DNA of 64,000 bases from Globodera rostochiensis (GCA_018350325.1 JAEVLN010000012.1:2811991-2875990); one strand, 5' to 3'; positions 1 through 13,572 are shown, numbered from the stretch's first letter. Numbers and translations: made by a program. Notes: a model not told the origin generated them from the letters alone.

Positions 1-1
1 A

Positions 2-3000
2 ATTCCATCAGAAAAGCCACAGCTTAGCGGAGCGGTCAGCGAATTTTTGGAGGTCGATTTGATTCCGGCCATTCTGAACTCAAACAACGTGACAAATGCG
101 AAAACAATCTGCTCAACCTTCTGTGATTTTTTTGTCGACGTTTCGCTGCTGCTCGAACGACTTGAGCAAAAAAACTTTCCTCAAATATCGCTTCATTTTG
201 CCGAAACTTTCGATCGTGCCATCAATTTGCTTCGCGCAGACTGCCACACTTCGGATAAACATGTTTTTTCTCGGGGTTTTTCTGACTTTATTTTGTGGAC
301 TCAGGTCACCTTCTTGCACATTCTCAAACAATTGGATGGCGGTGAGAAGGAGGAGGATGGAATTCTTTGGCGTTTAAATGTTTTGATCCGAAATCTGAAA
401 AAGCTGTGCAAAATCCACACGGTTTACCAATGTGCAATGTCCTATTCGGAATTTCTAGTAAAGCTTCATTGTAAGAATTATTTATAAAGCATCTACTCAG
501 GGCCACGACATCAATTCAATTTGTCACCGGATTATGGACAAAATCAGGTCGACGGCTTCGGTGCGCGAACACATTGAGCAATTTGTTTTCCCATACGTTG
601 AAGAGCATGGCCTCGACAGGAACAAAATGCTTCACGATTATATAAAGGTACTTATTGTATTGTTAGTTTTGTACATGCACAAATTATAACTATTTGCTCA
701 GCAACTGGCAATTTCCTACAATGCCGGCACAGCGACGCAAGCGCACAACACGTGGGACCTGCTGTGTTTGCAGATAACCGAACAGATCACCGATGTCAAC
801 GTCCGATGTCGAGCAATTATTGAAATTGCGAGTGGTTCTGTGCCGCCCTGGTCTCAACAACTTTCGAAGGTGGTCAAAGCCGTCATTTCCCAAGGGGACA
901 AAATCGACCCGGAGTTGTATGTTCTTTTTTAAGTACGGCACAATTGTATATTGTGCCGAGAAATTAAGGATAAGTTCGCTGCGCAAACAATGCCTCTACG
1001 CCGATTTGGGACAAATCTTCATCAAATATGAGATTTCGTTGAGCACTCGTCCCCGGGTGATCGGCGGTGCCGGACTCAGCTCGTTGCTGCAGTTTATCTT
1101 CAAAAATAGCGGCCGTGATATGGCTTCTAAATTGCAGGACGCATTCAGAGTATGGATATGAGCTTTTTTATTTTTGATCATCCTTGTTGCTCCCGCTGAT
1201 TTTTAGGTGGTCGAGCTGTATGAGAGCCTTCAAGCAAAGTCAATGTTTTCGAGTGTCGACTGCTACTATCTTTATGCTGTTGTGCTCATCCAGGAATTGA
1301 CGGATGAAAATGAGGCAATTTAACCACATTTTGATAAAGCACTGCCTAATATTTAGTCGTTTAAAATTTAGATGAAGTCTCTTACAGATTTATTTCAACT
1401 GATAAAATCTGTCCAAGACGCAAAGTCCGTTGCTCGGAAACTGATCACTTATTTAAAATGTCTTCTCAAACCGAATAAAATAAAGGTATGACTTGAAAAT
1501 GTACTAATTTTCAGAAAGGGTTTAAGGCTGTCATTTCACGCCGATTGATTTGGTTAGCGTGTTTACTTTGTGTGGCTGAACGATATTTGCCATCTGACTT
1601 TGCGACAAAACTGATTTGCGATGCACGGGCGATCAGAAAGCTGCAGACTGAACATCAAATTGTAAGTTGAATTTGTTGTGTTTGTTCAACAGCAGGATCC
1701 AGCGCAAAGTTTATTTGTCCAGATTGTTGACTTTTCAACTCTTCACGAAAAGGACAAATGCATTGACTATCTGAACAAATTTATTGATGAGCCAAGCAAG
1801 AAGTCCATTGTCCAAGTGCACAGTTATGGGAGTTTATTTTGTCTGGACGTCAAGGACATTTGTGAAGCCATCATCAGAGTTCACATCAAAAACGGACTTC
1901 CGGACGCTGCACTAAACACGCTAAGGTTAATTCTGAGCAATCTCATTTTAAAATTCTGAATTTTATTTCAGATATCTGACCTCAGCAGTGCACTCGCCGA
2001 CTAAAGCCCATCTGGTTATCGCACTTGACACGTGCACTTTTGTGTGTTGGATGTTTGAAGGATCTGTCAGTGACGAATGCGTAAACGATGACAAAATTGA
2101 GTTGTCCCGAACCGTCGTGCGTGCTTTCCAGTCGGTTTTGCCAAAGCTGATCGATTGGTCGGTTAGCCTTGGAGAGACTCGATTTTTTGAGTCCTTTTCA
2201 AAGGTTTCTCTTTTACTTTACAATGTTTATATTACACAAAACATATAATTGCTTATGTTCAGATCTCCCGTTACGTCGTCTTATTTGACTTGGTGCTGAG
2301 TCAATGTGTGCTATCGAATGAAGAAATGCCCAAGGGTTCGGAGTCAAATTCGGCCACAGATCTTTCTGACACTTCCATGAAAAGCATTTTGGAACGACCT
2401 AAATGGTCTGATCAATCTGAACAATCATTTTTTATTTGCGTTGATTTAGCGTGAACAAACTTTACACTGTAAAAGCACGTTCTGGAATACTCTTACCGCA
2501 TCAGGAAGGCACTTTGTACGACTCGCTGACAGTCGTTAAGGCCGTGAGTGCAGTTGCCTCTTCTGTGGTTCAACCGCCGGTTGATGACGCGTAAAGACTT
2601 ATTGAGAAGAAAATTAATATTTTTAATTTCAAACTAATTATAACAGAATCCTAAAAGTTTTAACATAATTACTTTAGTCAACGGCCCGATAAGTTTCAAG
2701 AAATGCGCGAGTCTTGGAATCGTTTGTTTGTGCACCTTTCGGGATCCCATATTTTATTGGAGATTCAAGCTCGTCAATTCGCGCATACTTTGGGTAAAAT
2801 AGAACAGCATTTCTTGAAGGCTTTTATTACACTTTTTACATTTGCAATTTAGCCTGTTTCAATTCGACCGGGGATGATCATGCTCTGCTTGGAATTGGCA
2901 CACACGTTTTCGAATTATGCAAGAAAATATTCAGTTTCCCAGTCGCCGACATTCAATTGGCTGCACATCTTCTGGGCAGTTTGCCCGTTGACGTTATGAA

Positions 3001-6000
3001 ACAGGTAAAGTCTTGCCTAAACATCGTGGGATTCCGCAAACAATTGTTGTGTTTTGTGTTTGTTTTAAGACGCTGCATGATCTTCGGCGTTGGGTTTTGT
3101 CGCGGAAGAATGTTCGTTACACACTGAATCTGATACATGTGTCTCTGTTTTTGCTCATTGTTGCTGAACAGGAACCGCAATTGACCCAACAACTCGTGGT
3201 TGGTTTAACAAAATTAAAATAAAAAATATAATTTTTTAAGATTTGGCTTGAGAATACCCAATGGCAAAAGCGATTGTTAAAGCAAGGCATTGATATGGGC
3301 ACCAAGCAGCTCAAGCGGGACAACATTGTCGATCTGATCGGTGAATTCGCTAAAGCTCTTCTCCCGTCTTCATTTCTGCACGAATATTGCAAAGAGGCAA
3401 ACTGTCCGACATCGGAGACAATGCTCAACTATACAATTGAATTGTGCAAATTGTCCTCCTCTTTGGCGCCGGATGCGTTACGCTTTGAACTTTGCATAGA
3501 AACTGCGAAAGCGGCCATTCAGGTGCAAAAAGTAAAAGAAAATTTATGTTTTTTATTTGTTAAAGAGCGTAGACATGAACAGCTGTACTGTGATGAAGTT
3601 GATGATGACAGTGCAGGAAATTTGTCCCTACAATTACGAGGCCATTGAATTGCTGTTCAACAAAATGCAAGAAATTGTCGCCGACGGAAAAATTGAATCC
3701 GAGAATCCCAACTTGCTGAGGACCAAGGACGGGTATATGCTGTTGAAATTCTTGAGGTCGTTGATTGATATTTTGGATTGAACAATACAAATTAAGCGTC
3801 CAATTTTAAGGTGTACTAGCCGTGGCAAAAGCATTAATTCTAGTGAAATTCGTTGGTACAAACAGTTTACCAGCCAGAAAAATTGGGTAAGTATAATACT
3901 TTTCTTTTGTGCTTGGAGATGAGTTTTTTGAATTCTCATCCTTTGAATGAATTTCTTTTTTCCCCAGAATACCTCCGTTCTGTCCGTTTCAAACACTGAA
4001 CTCATTTCGCCGGATGAAACCGTTGGCGCCCCGCTGCTCGATGAGAGCACGTTGTGTCCCGTCCGGCAACAATCGAATTTACTGCCGTCGAATGATGCCA
4101 ACTCTGTCTTGCCCAAAGCGGCGGCGAAAAAACTTCCTTTCCATTTACTATTCAACGATGAAATTGATACTGACAAATTCCAGACTAAGCTGATCTATCA
4201 CGAACTCACCATTTTCAACGTACAGGTGGGAGAGTAAGGGTTCTGCAAACAATAAAAATAATCAATTATCGATAGTGATTCTGAGCTGTTTTCATAATTT
4301 AGCATTGGACCACTCTGATTGAGGAGACCAAATCCATCCTGCAGCACAGTCGATCGCACCTTCTAGTCGGTTCGATCACCAACCATGTGAACGAGACGGT
4401 GAAGTTCAAGCGGGAACTGAGCTCCGACGACCTTTGTCAGATCAAACAATTGACCTACGATTCCCCGCGTCTTAGCATTCTTAAAGCGCTCGCGAGCAGA
4501 TTTCAACGCCTTTCTTTGTGTGAGTTATTTTTAGTTTAAGAATATTTTTTTACCCAACAAAGCCTAATAAGAATTTCCGGCTTTTCTAATGATATTGATA
4601 GGGTTGTGGTGCTTTTTAGCTCAAACAAAGGTCTCGCTGATGCAGCTTTGCTGTGCTGTCATTGAGGAATGGTTAAATCATTTCGAAGAACTGAAATTGC
4701 CGCCTAAAGATGAGCGTGTCGCGTACCAATTGTACAGTGCCAGTCTTCGCGAATTGCTGGTCATAATTGAAACGGAATATTTACTTGACAACAATGGTTT
4801 GCTGAATGTGGACACTGTCTCTCTCACACAAAAACCTGAAGAGCTCGTCAACTATCTTTTGTGCAGGAAAGAGATTGATTGGGCGGAGCAGGACTCAATT
4901 TGTATGCGTTATGCTTTTACGAGTCACGTTTATATTTGTCGGGCAATTTTAGTTCACTGTTTTGACGTCATCAGTGCTATTACGAAAATACAGTCCGTAG
5001 ATGTTGAGGGCGTGTTTTTGGCGCTGGTCGATCGTTGGATCCCCGACGGGCAAGATCACACTGAGCAACCATTTTCGCAAATGGCATCCGATCCCGATTC
5101 CACCATCGATTTTGTCGGCTCTCACACTTTGTCCAGCTCGGCCGGCGGCGAAGAATTCGACTTCTTCGTGCCCGTTGTCTACGACGACCCACAAAGTTTT
5201 AGAACAAAAAATGATAATGCATTGTCCTCAAATTTAGCCACCCGAATCATCGTACTTTTGCGACGTATCAAAGATCCATTGTCCAAGATCGTCGAGCTTT
5301 CCCGGAAATCTGAAATTGTGCGTTTTGTTATATCCATTTCCCCCTCTCATAATGATGGTTGGTAACATAATTGCCGTTTTGTAGGATGTGTCGATTCTTC
5401 CTGGTGGTTATGCGACAAAAATTCGGATTGCTACTTGTGTATTACGCTTTCTGACTGATGAACAAATGAGGGACATGTTCTGCATCAGCATCTACCAGTT
5501 TTGGTAATTGTATTTATTTAGATTAGAATGCTTATCGTTGCATCATAAAAATTTCAACAATAATACAAATTCACAATTCGGTTTGATTTTAGTAGCAATC
5601 TCGTCCATGTGCTCAACCAACGGCTCTATTCACTGTGCCGCATTGACATTCCGATGAAGGACCTTCAGGAGAGCGAGAAGAGAGTGGAGTTCGTGCGATC
5701 AATTCTCTCTCCCCAATCGATTTACCGACAAACCCCCGAGGTGTGTTTATGATCCTCGGGTCTAGGACTCAATTTCCGATTTTGTTGGCAAAAATGGAGT
5801 TGAAGATTGCGCGTCTGCTGCTGTGCCTGATCGTGGACAGTGACATCGACGACCTGGCGACGCTTGGAAAGGCTGCCCAACGGCTCGTTCAGCTCCGACT
5901 GTCCAGGCCGCTTTTGGAACTGCTGAAATATTTGCGGAGCATCAAAAACAAGGAAATCAGAACCATTCCGAACATTTCGACCTTTTTCGCAAAGACTTTC

Positions 6001-6403
6001 GAAGCACTCTTCGACAAACTTGGTTTCGTTTTATTAAAGATTAATTCGAGCAAAAATTTCCAAATTTAACGCAGATACGCCAAATGCTCGGAAGGAACTC
6101 GTTTCACTCGTCTTCTTTCTGATCAGGTATCGTTAGCGTTTCTAGAAATTTACAAAATGGAGAGGACGGATTATAATTTTTTGTATAAATTTCAGCTGCC
6201 CGGTTGAGGGCGAGGGACACTTTGCTCGTTCCAGTTCGCTGTTGGCGTCGATCGGTGCAAACTTTGCCGCGTCTTTGGTGGCCATTTGCGCTAATTCGAC
6301 GGCTGTAGGGCTTTTTGATTTTATTCTTAAAAATTGTTGCTTTTAGGAAGTGAATCTGATGAATGAGAAGTCCAAAACGTCGGATTTGTTAGGTGAAAAT
6401 TGA
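2..6403 (+). CDS. rod-1: ROD/KNTC1-like kinetochore protein (RZZ complex), 5' partial
   Basis: The reading frame is open at the left edge, so the start lies outside the window. About 20 short exons follow, ending at TGA 6401-6403 after a last exon beginning at 6347. I assign it to Rough deal/KNTC1, the large helical subunit of the Rod-Zw10-Zwilch complex that recruits dynein and checkpoint proteins to unattached kinetochores. Support is sequence resemblance in the C-terminal third. The stretch FLHEYCKEANCPTSETML (about 3379-3432) resembles the conserved EYC motif region of KNTC1. The block from IDDLATLGKAAQRLVQL (about 5840) through LLELLKYLRSI to CPVEGEG (about 6199) follows the order of the human C-terminal segment. 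No catalytic motif is expected; the protein is alpha-helical repeat. Individual exon joins are inferred. Worm ROD proteins diverge strongly, so an unrelated large helical protein cannot be fully excluded. Confidence 0.6.
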
Positions 6404-6935
6404 AGCTGATTGTGCTACAATGAAGCGATGGGCAAATACAAGATACGTAACGTATTAAATGATTCACGGGTGATGATTTCCTTGAGACAAATTGATCTCC
6501 ATTTCATGTCCTTCCACACATTTCGTTGTGCCCTAAATATATTACTCTTGTTTAAAATTACAGCTACTTTCATGGCTGTTTAAATCAAATGTGTGAAATT
6601 TAGCCATCGCAGTCGAATTACTGAAGTATTTAAGTTACAATTTGAGTATATGCTTTTTTGGGAAGAAATTCGAGAGGGAGTACAATCTTTCGAAATCAGA
6701 GCGGCTTTTGCGTAAATTTCTTGGCGTTATGTTTTAAATCTAACCAAAATTGCAGTTTCAGGATCCTGCGCAAATAAATTTGCGCTAGCGACCGGATTCC
6801 TGTTTAATTTCTAAATGCATCAGTTTTTGTTACTTTTGTGAAGTTTTGCAATTTAATTTTATAATGTTGCAGAAAAGACGACTTTTCGTTCGAGAATAGT
6901 TAGACCACTATTTGCGTCTCTACTTTTAGAGAATT
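6404..6935. other. intergenic, ROD to PINK1
   Basis: AT-rich sequence of about 530 bp between the ROD stop and the first ATG of pink-1. I see no open frame of note, no tandem repeat and no clear promoter element. It presumably holds the ROD 3' UTR and the pink-1 promoter and 5' leader. Confidence 0.6.
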
Positions 6936-9366
6936 ATGTCTCTCCGTCGTATAAATAAAATTTTGTTCCGTGTTCTGCAGGAGGTTGTTATACTGCATAT
7001 TTTTTCTTTAACATTCCAATTTAAATTTCAGTTAATTCTACGCCCTCGGGTTCAGGCTCTGATGAAGATTTACCCTGCTCAGAAATTGTCCGCATATTTG
7101 CCTAAAATCGCCAGTCAGACAGCGAAGGCGAGGCCAGGGAATTCATCGCTGAGAAAAATTTTCACCGGAAGCGTTAGTGTTTTGTTAATCATTTCTTTAA
7201 GCATCCCAAAAATTTCTAAAAATTAAGTTTCGGGCTCTCCGTAACAGAAATCATTTGTTTCGACCATTTGTCACGTTGCATTCTTACCACACACGCCTTA
7301 AAGAATTCGAGAGAACGCGGGGTTTTTTGTCCATTCGAGTGACGGAAAGGAGAGATGTGCTGGAACGTGTGAGGCATTTATTCGGAACCAATGTTCGGTA
7401 CAACCGCGCATTGGCAGTCGCAGAACTCCCGGGCCATTTGGACGGGTACGAAATTGGTCAGTTCAAATACAAAACACAATCTTTCCCCAATAAAAAGAGG
7501 CATTTTAAGGTGCTTTTATTGCCAAGGGTTGTAACGGAGCGGTATACGAATTGAAGGTTCGCATGGACGAGGATCCAATTCGTGTAAAAGCTTCTACAAA
7601 GGTGCATTTTTCACTTAAAGAATAAATTTAATCAAATTTAAGAAATTCCCACTTGCGCTCAAAATAATGTTTAATTACAATTGGGAAGCGGTGTCTGAAC
7701 GGGTGCTGTGGAGACAAATGGGCACTGAGCTGATTCCACTGGCACCGTTGCCGAAGAATGTTCTACGGGGTGCCGGCATGGCAAAGTCAGAGAAATTCAA
7801 AAATGTGAAAAAATTAAAACAAAAACATCGTCCTTCTTATTGAGAATTAAAATGCTTCCTCGGCCCCATCCTAACATCATCAAAATGTACACCGCCTTTA
7901 TTGATCGAATGCCCGCACTTCCGGGCGCTGAAAAGCTTTATCCCGAGGCCTTACCAAACATTGCCGAGAATCCGATGTCCTACGATCTGAAAACGTTGCA
8001 TTTAGTGATGAAACGGTAGGAATGAAAGTCTTTGACAATCACCAAGAAAAGGTTGCAACTACAGTTACCGGATGACTTTGCACGACTATTTGGAACAGAA
8101 AAGCGATTACGATAAGAGGGACCCGTTGGTGGGCCGACTTCTGTTTGGACAATTGCTGGAAGCTGTTGTATTTTTACATCAGAATAAATTCTGTCATCGT
8201 GTAAGAAAGAAAAAAATTCAAAAATATATACAAAAAATGTTTTAGGATATGAAATCGGACAATGTTCTGCTGGATTTCGACAACGACGGTTATTTTCAGC
8301 CAATTTAATTATATATTGTATTTTTAAGCTTATTTTCTTATAAAAATTCACTTAACGTTTCCTTAACAGCCGAAGTACCACATCTTGTCCTCAGCGATTT
8401 TGGAACAGCTCTCGCAACGGGCAAATGGACGGTGATTTGCGATGACGACATGGCGGATTTGGGTAATTCTGGAGGACAACATTCCATCAGCGTATTTTAC
8501 AATTAAATTTTAGGCGGAAATGTCGCTTTAAGGGCGCCTGAAATTCGCCGCGTTTCCCCGGCACCCGACACGCACTTAAACTTCGAAATGGCCGACACGT
8601 GGGCGGCCGGGACGCTGGCTCACGAAATTTTCACCGGGTAAAAGAAAAAAGGCGTTAGAAAAAGAGAATTTTCTTAAAAATTCAGACAAAATCCGTTCTA
8701 TCAGCTGTTGAGTAGCGAAACTTACTCCCAAAGGGATCTGCCAATTCTCCCACTTCGGATTATTGAGCCAATACATCGAATTGTTGACGAAATGCTTTCG
8801 GTTGATCCGCAACAGCGACCGAATCCGGCGGTGGCCGCAAATGTAGTCGCCGTCTCTTTGCTCCGTTTTGGACATGACGTCCGAACATTTTTGCGAGAAT
8901 GCGGTACTGAACTGATCAGTTTGACCTGCGAAAATATTCGTCCGGTGCTGAAACGCGCTTCTGTGTCTAAGGTGCCACAAATTAACCGGATTTTCAACGC
9001 TTTTTTCAAATGTTCGCAGCTGAAGGACCGAATGAACAACAAACTGCGGCACTTAGCAGAACTCTATGCGACTGAAACAATTACTTTACAACTTGCAAAC
9101 TCGCCGAAAATCAGTGCTGCTGAATTGCAGGTTTTCTTTGCACGTTTATACGTCCGAAACAAAATTTCTTTCTTTACGTTTTGTCAGACTTTCAAGGTCT
9201 CAAATAATCCCACTTAATCTCTCAGCTCCGTGCCACATTTCTATCGCGGCTGGACAGTGGCGAGTTGCATTCCGCGATGAAATATTTCATTGGACCGGAC
9301 AGTTCGCTTTCCTTCGGAACGGATGATGGTGCTCAGTTGACGATCAATCATCAAATGGCGAATTAG
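6936..9366 (+). CDS. pink-1: PINK1 serine/threonine kinase, mitochondrial
   Basis: PTEN-induced kinase 1 phosphorylates ubiquitin and Parkin on damaged mitochondria to trigger mitophagy. The chosen ATG at 6936 opens an Arg-rich, acid-poor N-terminus (MSLRRINKILFRVLQ), as expected of a mitochondrial presequence. The kinase domain follows in order: Gly-rich loop GKGCNGAVYEL (about 7524-7555), the ATP lysine in FPLALKIMFNY (about 7645), the family-typical HPNI and YPEALP segments (7860-7950), catalytic HRDMKSDN (8198, split by an intron, then about 8250) and metal-binding SDFGTAL (about 8394-8415). An APE-like RAPEI lies at about 8535. The conserved PINK1 C-terminal extension ends at TAG 9364-9366 after a last exon starting near 9226. 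All catalytic residues are present, so it should be active. Exons are short; at least eight introns. A polyadenylation signal lies about 50 bp past the stop. Family assignment is firm. Confidence 0.9.
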
Positions 9367-9416
9367 GAAAAAATGTCCGATTTGTACATTTTCAATTACC
9401 TCAAGCATTACAAAAT

Positions 9417-9422
9417 AATAAA
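9417..9422 (+). terminator. polyadenylation signal of pink-1
   Basis: AATAAA hexamer 51 bp downstream of the pink-1 stop codon, in the 245 bp separating it from the convergent WDR37 stop. Confidence 0.5.
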
Positions 9423-9610
9423 AATTTGTGAACTGTGTCTGGTTCCATTAAAAAAAATTAGAAATCTTTTTAAACGCTTCAAAAATTACAAACTAAAGTG
9501 AAAGGGAAGAAGCAAGAGAGGCCATATTTTGAAAGGTTAGAGGACGGCTGAGATTCTTTCGTTGCTGTAAATTTTGGGCAAGATGAAGATGGACGTGTTT
9601 AGACAAAAAG

Positions 9611-11688
9611 TCAGGTTCTCATGCCGGCCGATTGCGATAAGTGAACGCGCCAGCCAATTATCTGTTTATCGAAGCCGCAAGTGATCAAATTGTTCAGCGG
9701 ATGGTCGCTGAGCCAGGCACAAGCGCTAACCGACCGGTGGTGGGACTGGAAAAGCATGCGCAATTAACACAAAACATTTGGGCATTCATTCGTTTAAGTT
9801 CGATTGAATATGCCAGCCCATCCCAACTAAAAAGCAGCATTTGACGATACTTTTACCTTCCTGGTGCTTCGTGAAATCCTCGCCTGTTTGTTGCCGTTCA
9901 AATCGTACACGGAAATGTTTCGGTTATCCTGCGGAATTGCGAGCAGGTTTTTGTATGTACAAATTGAAATCCGATTTGCCTAAAATGAAACCATTTTTTG
10001 CGTCATCAACCGATCACACTTTCATACCGCACTGTCCAGACGAATGGCCGAGATCGGACTTCGCATATTTCGGAGGTCCCACACCTTCACCGTTCGGTCA
10101 TCACTTCCAGACACAATGTGGTGAAGGGCGGAGAACACGACGGAGGTCACAGAACTTAGCATGTTTTACAACATAAAAGAAGGTTTATGTTAATCACCAT
10201 ACGCATTGTGTCCTTGAAAGACCGCAACGGAGTGAATCGGGTCGCGGAAGTCCCACAAACGAAAAGTGAAGTCTCTGCTGGCCGTGGCGACCAACTTTTG
10301 CGTGGGATGTGCAGAACACGAGGTCAGTTCTCGATCGTGGCCTAATTGCAAGATAAATACAAATCTTTGGCGACCTTTCCACCGCTAATGTTACCCGATA
10401 AAACTTTGATTGTCTTCCCAGTTTCCGCATCAAACAAATTCGCAGTCCGATCCCATGACGCGGTTATAATTTGCTCGCCACCAAACAGCCAATCACCGGC
10501 CGCGACGACATCCGAATGGCCGTTCAGTCGCGCAAGAGGCTGATGGATGTGCTGCACAGCTTCGTCTGAATGTTAAAAATAAAGATTTTATTTCTCGTGT
10601 GCCTCAGGTTAAAATTTTTTCAGAATATCGACCGTTTTCCTTTTCTCTTCGTTGCTCCAGAAGTTCCTCCAAATTAATACTCCAAATGTGCGCCGCTCTG
10701 TCCCCGCCACATGTCAGCAATGTCAAATGTTTGGCATAAATGGCAGAAAAAACGCGATTTGACTCGGGACGGATTGCCACCGAATTGACGGAACCTTTAT
10801 GGCCAGAATAGCTGACTACCGGATGGGTGCCTTGCTCTGCGAACCAAACTTTTGCGGTTTGGTCTGAATTCGATTGGAAAACAAACTGCACAATTGCCGT
10901 TTATTTACCGGCACTAGCGCTGGCAACAATATAAGTCGCACTGCCAACTTGAGCTGTGCTCAAATGCCAAACGCCGTCCGAATGGCCGTTAAAGGCCTGC
11001 ACAAATTTGCTCTTGGATTCCGGAAAATTAGCGCCGACTTTCAGCGTCAATTTGCTCGATGGGTTTTTGAATGCCGACTTCCATCGCTGCTGTCTGCTTT
11101 GAGAGGCTGAAACCGACCGCCATTGGGTTAAGTCAAATCGTGCAAAGAAAGCGTCAACTTTTCTTGGCACTTCCCGTTCCGCCCATTTTCTGTTCCAATT
11201 CATTTTGCACAGTTTGCACGACAAAGTTCTTGCTGATTGGAGTTTCTGGGTCAAATGCGGGCTTTTCCTCCGACTGAGCTTCCAATTGAGTGCGTACTAA
11301 AGCAAACTTTTGCAATTTTACTGAAAGTTTGGAATACATGCGAAATTCTCCACGTGAAGAGCGTCCATTTCCTTTTCGATCAATGCAAACAGTTCATAAA
11401 GTCTTTGCCTTAAAAGTCGCTTAAACAAAACATACAAATGGAAAAGGATCACAAAACTTACTTTTGTCGACGAGAGGCATCCGTCGGTTCCGTCGAATTG
11501 ACAGTCCCATCGAGAGAAGTTGAGGCAAAGGCACCGATTTCGCCCTCTGTTTGTGATCGAGACCGCTGTAATTCGCTGCCATTATTCTGCTGACTCATCG
11601 ATGGATGGGCCGATTCGGACTTTGAAGAGAAACGCGAGAAAACCGACACGGGCGTTGAGTTATGGCCGGCGGCTGAGTTCATCTCCAT
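9611..11688 (-). CDS. WDR37: WDR37-like WD40 repeat protein
   Basis: WD40 beta-propeller scaffold; WDR37 in vertebrates partners PACS proteins, but no function is shown for a worm form. The start ATG at 11686-11688 is preceded immediately by an in-frame stop. A Ser/Thr-rich, low-complexity N-terminus (to about 11458) leads into a helical stretch with the [15 protein letters not shown] pattern (about 11380-11340), typical of WDR37. WD repeats follow: [10 protein letters not shown] (about 11000), [14 protein letters not shown] (about 10800), GHSDVV...[10 protein letters not shown] (about 10520-10430), [17 protein letters not shown] (about 10280), and [20 protein letters not shown] (about 10130-10050), which is nearly diagnostic for WDR37. 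The last blade HRR/[13 protein letters not shown]...[11 protein letters not shown] ends at a TGA whose complement is 9611-9613. It has at least nine exons. It is convergent with pink-1. Confidence 0.85.
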
Positions 11689-12241
11689 TCATTTGTTTAT
11701 GGTTAGCTGTGTTTATGTAGTCGAATTCAGCAAGAATCGGATCATATTCATTTATTCCATTCCTTCTAGGCAATACATTATAAGCAAAAAATATGGATGG
11801 ACTCAAAGCGTTTTTTAACAATGAATAAAAGCAATTTTAACGCTACTACCAAATTTTAAAAAAATTGAAATTTTGGCATGTTCTTGACAAAAAAACAAAT
11901 CTGTAATTTGAGTGAGATCGAAAAAGTCAAAAAGAGCAATGAAACTTCTATTTTTATTTAAAATTTTTTATTTTACAAAAAGGCTTTATTGGTCAAATTT
12001 TCCATGTTAGACTCAAACCCAACTGAACACAATCGACCCACCCCTGTTTAAAACTTTTGCCATCATTAAATCAAAAATATAAAAATCGATAACTTAACTT
12101 GCGGTCATTTATAGAGAATTCTCATGGTTACACATTCAAATAATTAACAATGGATGGGAACCACTCAAGATATTCGTAAAAAAAATATCCAATGATCACC
12201 AAAAGATCAAACGGAAATTTTTGTTTTATACGACATTTAAA
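11689..12241. other. intergenic, pbs-1 3' side to WDR37 5' side
   Basis: Very AT-rich stretch of about 550 bp between two minus-strand genes. I see no coding frame or structured repeat. It should contain the WDR37 promoter and the pbs-1 3' UTR; TTTATT at 11985-11990, the complement of AATAAA, is a possible signal but is far from the stop. Confidence 0.5.
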
Positions 12242-13572
12242 TCATTCCATGCGCTCCAATTGATCAGCTTCAACTATGCGCGGCTGCAGAATATGTTCAG
12301 GCAAATTCGGATAGGCTTTCACGGGCAAAACAGTCGGAAAGTCTTCTTTGTCTGGGCGATAGGTCTAAAAGAAGAGATGAATCTTCAGACTTTAATAGGA
12401 AAAATGAAAATCGTCACCTTTCGAGAGGTTCCGTTTTTGTCAATCAACGCGGTATGAATCAAACCGCCAGAATAAGTGTCTCTTCTCTGTGCTTCAAAGA
12501 TGGCCGTTTTTAATATCTGAAAACAATTGCATCACGGAATTTCTTTGAAGATTTGTATCTTTTTGAAAATAAATTAGTTTTATTGAAATTTTTAATGGTC
12601 TTTCAGAAAAGGGGGTGGTGAATGGGCCCCTCCCGAAACGGTTCAGTTGTCTTGTCGTTTATCTGATCACCTCACGAGCAACTTCTCCCTCAATCCCTTC
12701 GCTCCATCGGCTCTGGATGAACTCGTGAATGAATGTCCCACCACTTCCAGAGACGTGGTACGGCTGTCGAGTGGTGTATCCTCCGGATGTGATGGCATAG
12801 ACTTGTCCCTTCTTGATAGAGTCATAACCGGCCACGATGAGAGTGCTATCGATTTGCCCACGGTAATTGTAATGCATCTTTCGAGCGTAGTTGGCCACAT
12901 TGCGCACGAAGATCTCGTCATCTTCGTCCATTGTTCTAAAAGCAGGAATCACAAACGACGCGTTGTTTGGCTAGCAGGCACATGTCATATACGGAAAATA
13001 AATTGGAGGAGGACAGTCTTCGGAAGTTTTTTCATTTTAGGATAGAGGAAAAAAGATAATACTGTAGCTGGTGCTCCTCATGGATTTTTGAGTAATTTTT
13101 CATTTAGAGAAGTTTAGTAAAAATGCAATATAGTAGAACCATAAGCAGCTATAAAAAAAAGTCAACTTTTTGAGTTGGCCACCGCTCGAAATCCAAGGCT
13201 GGCTACGGCCCTGCGTCGTGTATAGTTTATTGTAATAACATACGCATTGGACTCAGCATAATACATAATGACGTCAGCCATGGCTTGTGAGTCGGATTGT
13301 ACGCCCGCTCGCAGGAGCACTATGTGATCGTTAAGCACAGTGATTTTGTCCGAAACACGACCAGCGATAAAAGAGCCCATGGAAGTACGCGAATCAGTAG
13401 CAACCGCAATTCCACCCTTGCATTCCATTGCGACCAGAGTCGTCTAAATTTGAAAGAAAAAAATAGCATCATTTTTACGACGTACACCAGTGGTCTGTTG
13501 GTCTCTTGAGTGATACCCAAGTGGGAATGCCGGCACAGCTGAACAATCGGAAGAATAATAATTGCCAAACAT
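12242..13572 (-). CDS. pbs-1: 20S proteasome subunit beta-1 (PSMB6-type, caspase-like)
   Basis: Catalytic beta-1 subunit of the 20S core particle, which cleaves after acidic residues. The exon from ATG 13570-13572 encodes a 29-residue propeptide (MFGNYYSSDCSAVPAFPLG...QTTG) that splices at a GTACGT donor (about 13486) onto an exon starting TTLVAMECKGG (about 13444). This gives the conserved Gly/Thr1 autocleavage site. In the mature chain I count Thr1, Asp17 (TDSRT), Lys33 (SDKIT) and Arg45 (VLLRAG). Thr1/Asp17/Lys33 is the Ntn catalytic set, and Arg45 is the S1-pocket residue typical of beta-1. Further on are SGSGG (Ser129 region) and RRDTYSGG (Asp166/Ser169). The last exon ends ...DQLERME at a stop whose complement is 12242-12244. 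The order and residues separate it from beta-2 and beta-5. Confidence 0.88.
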
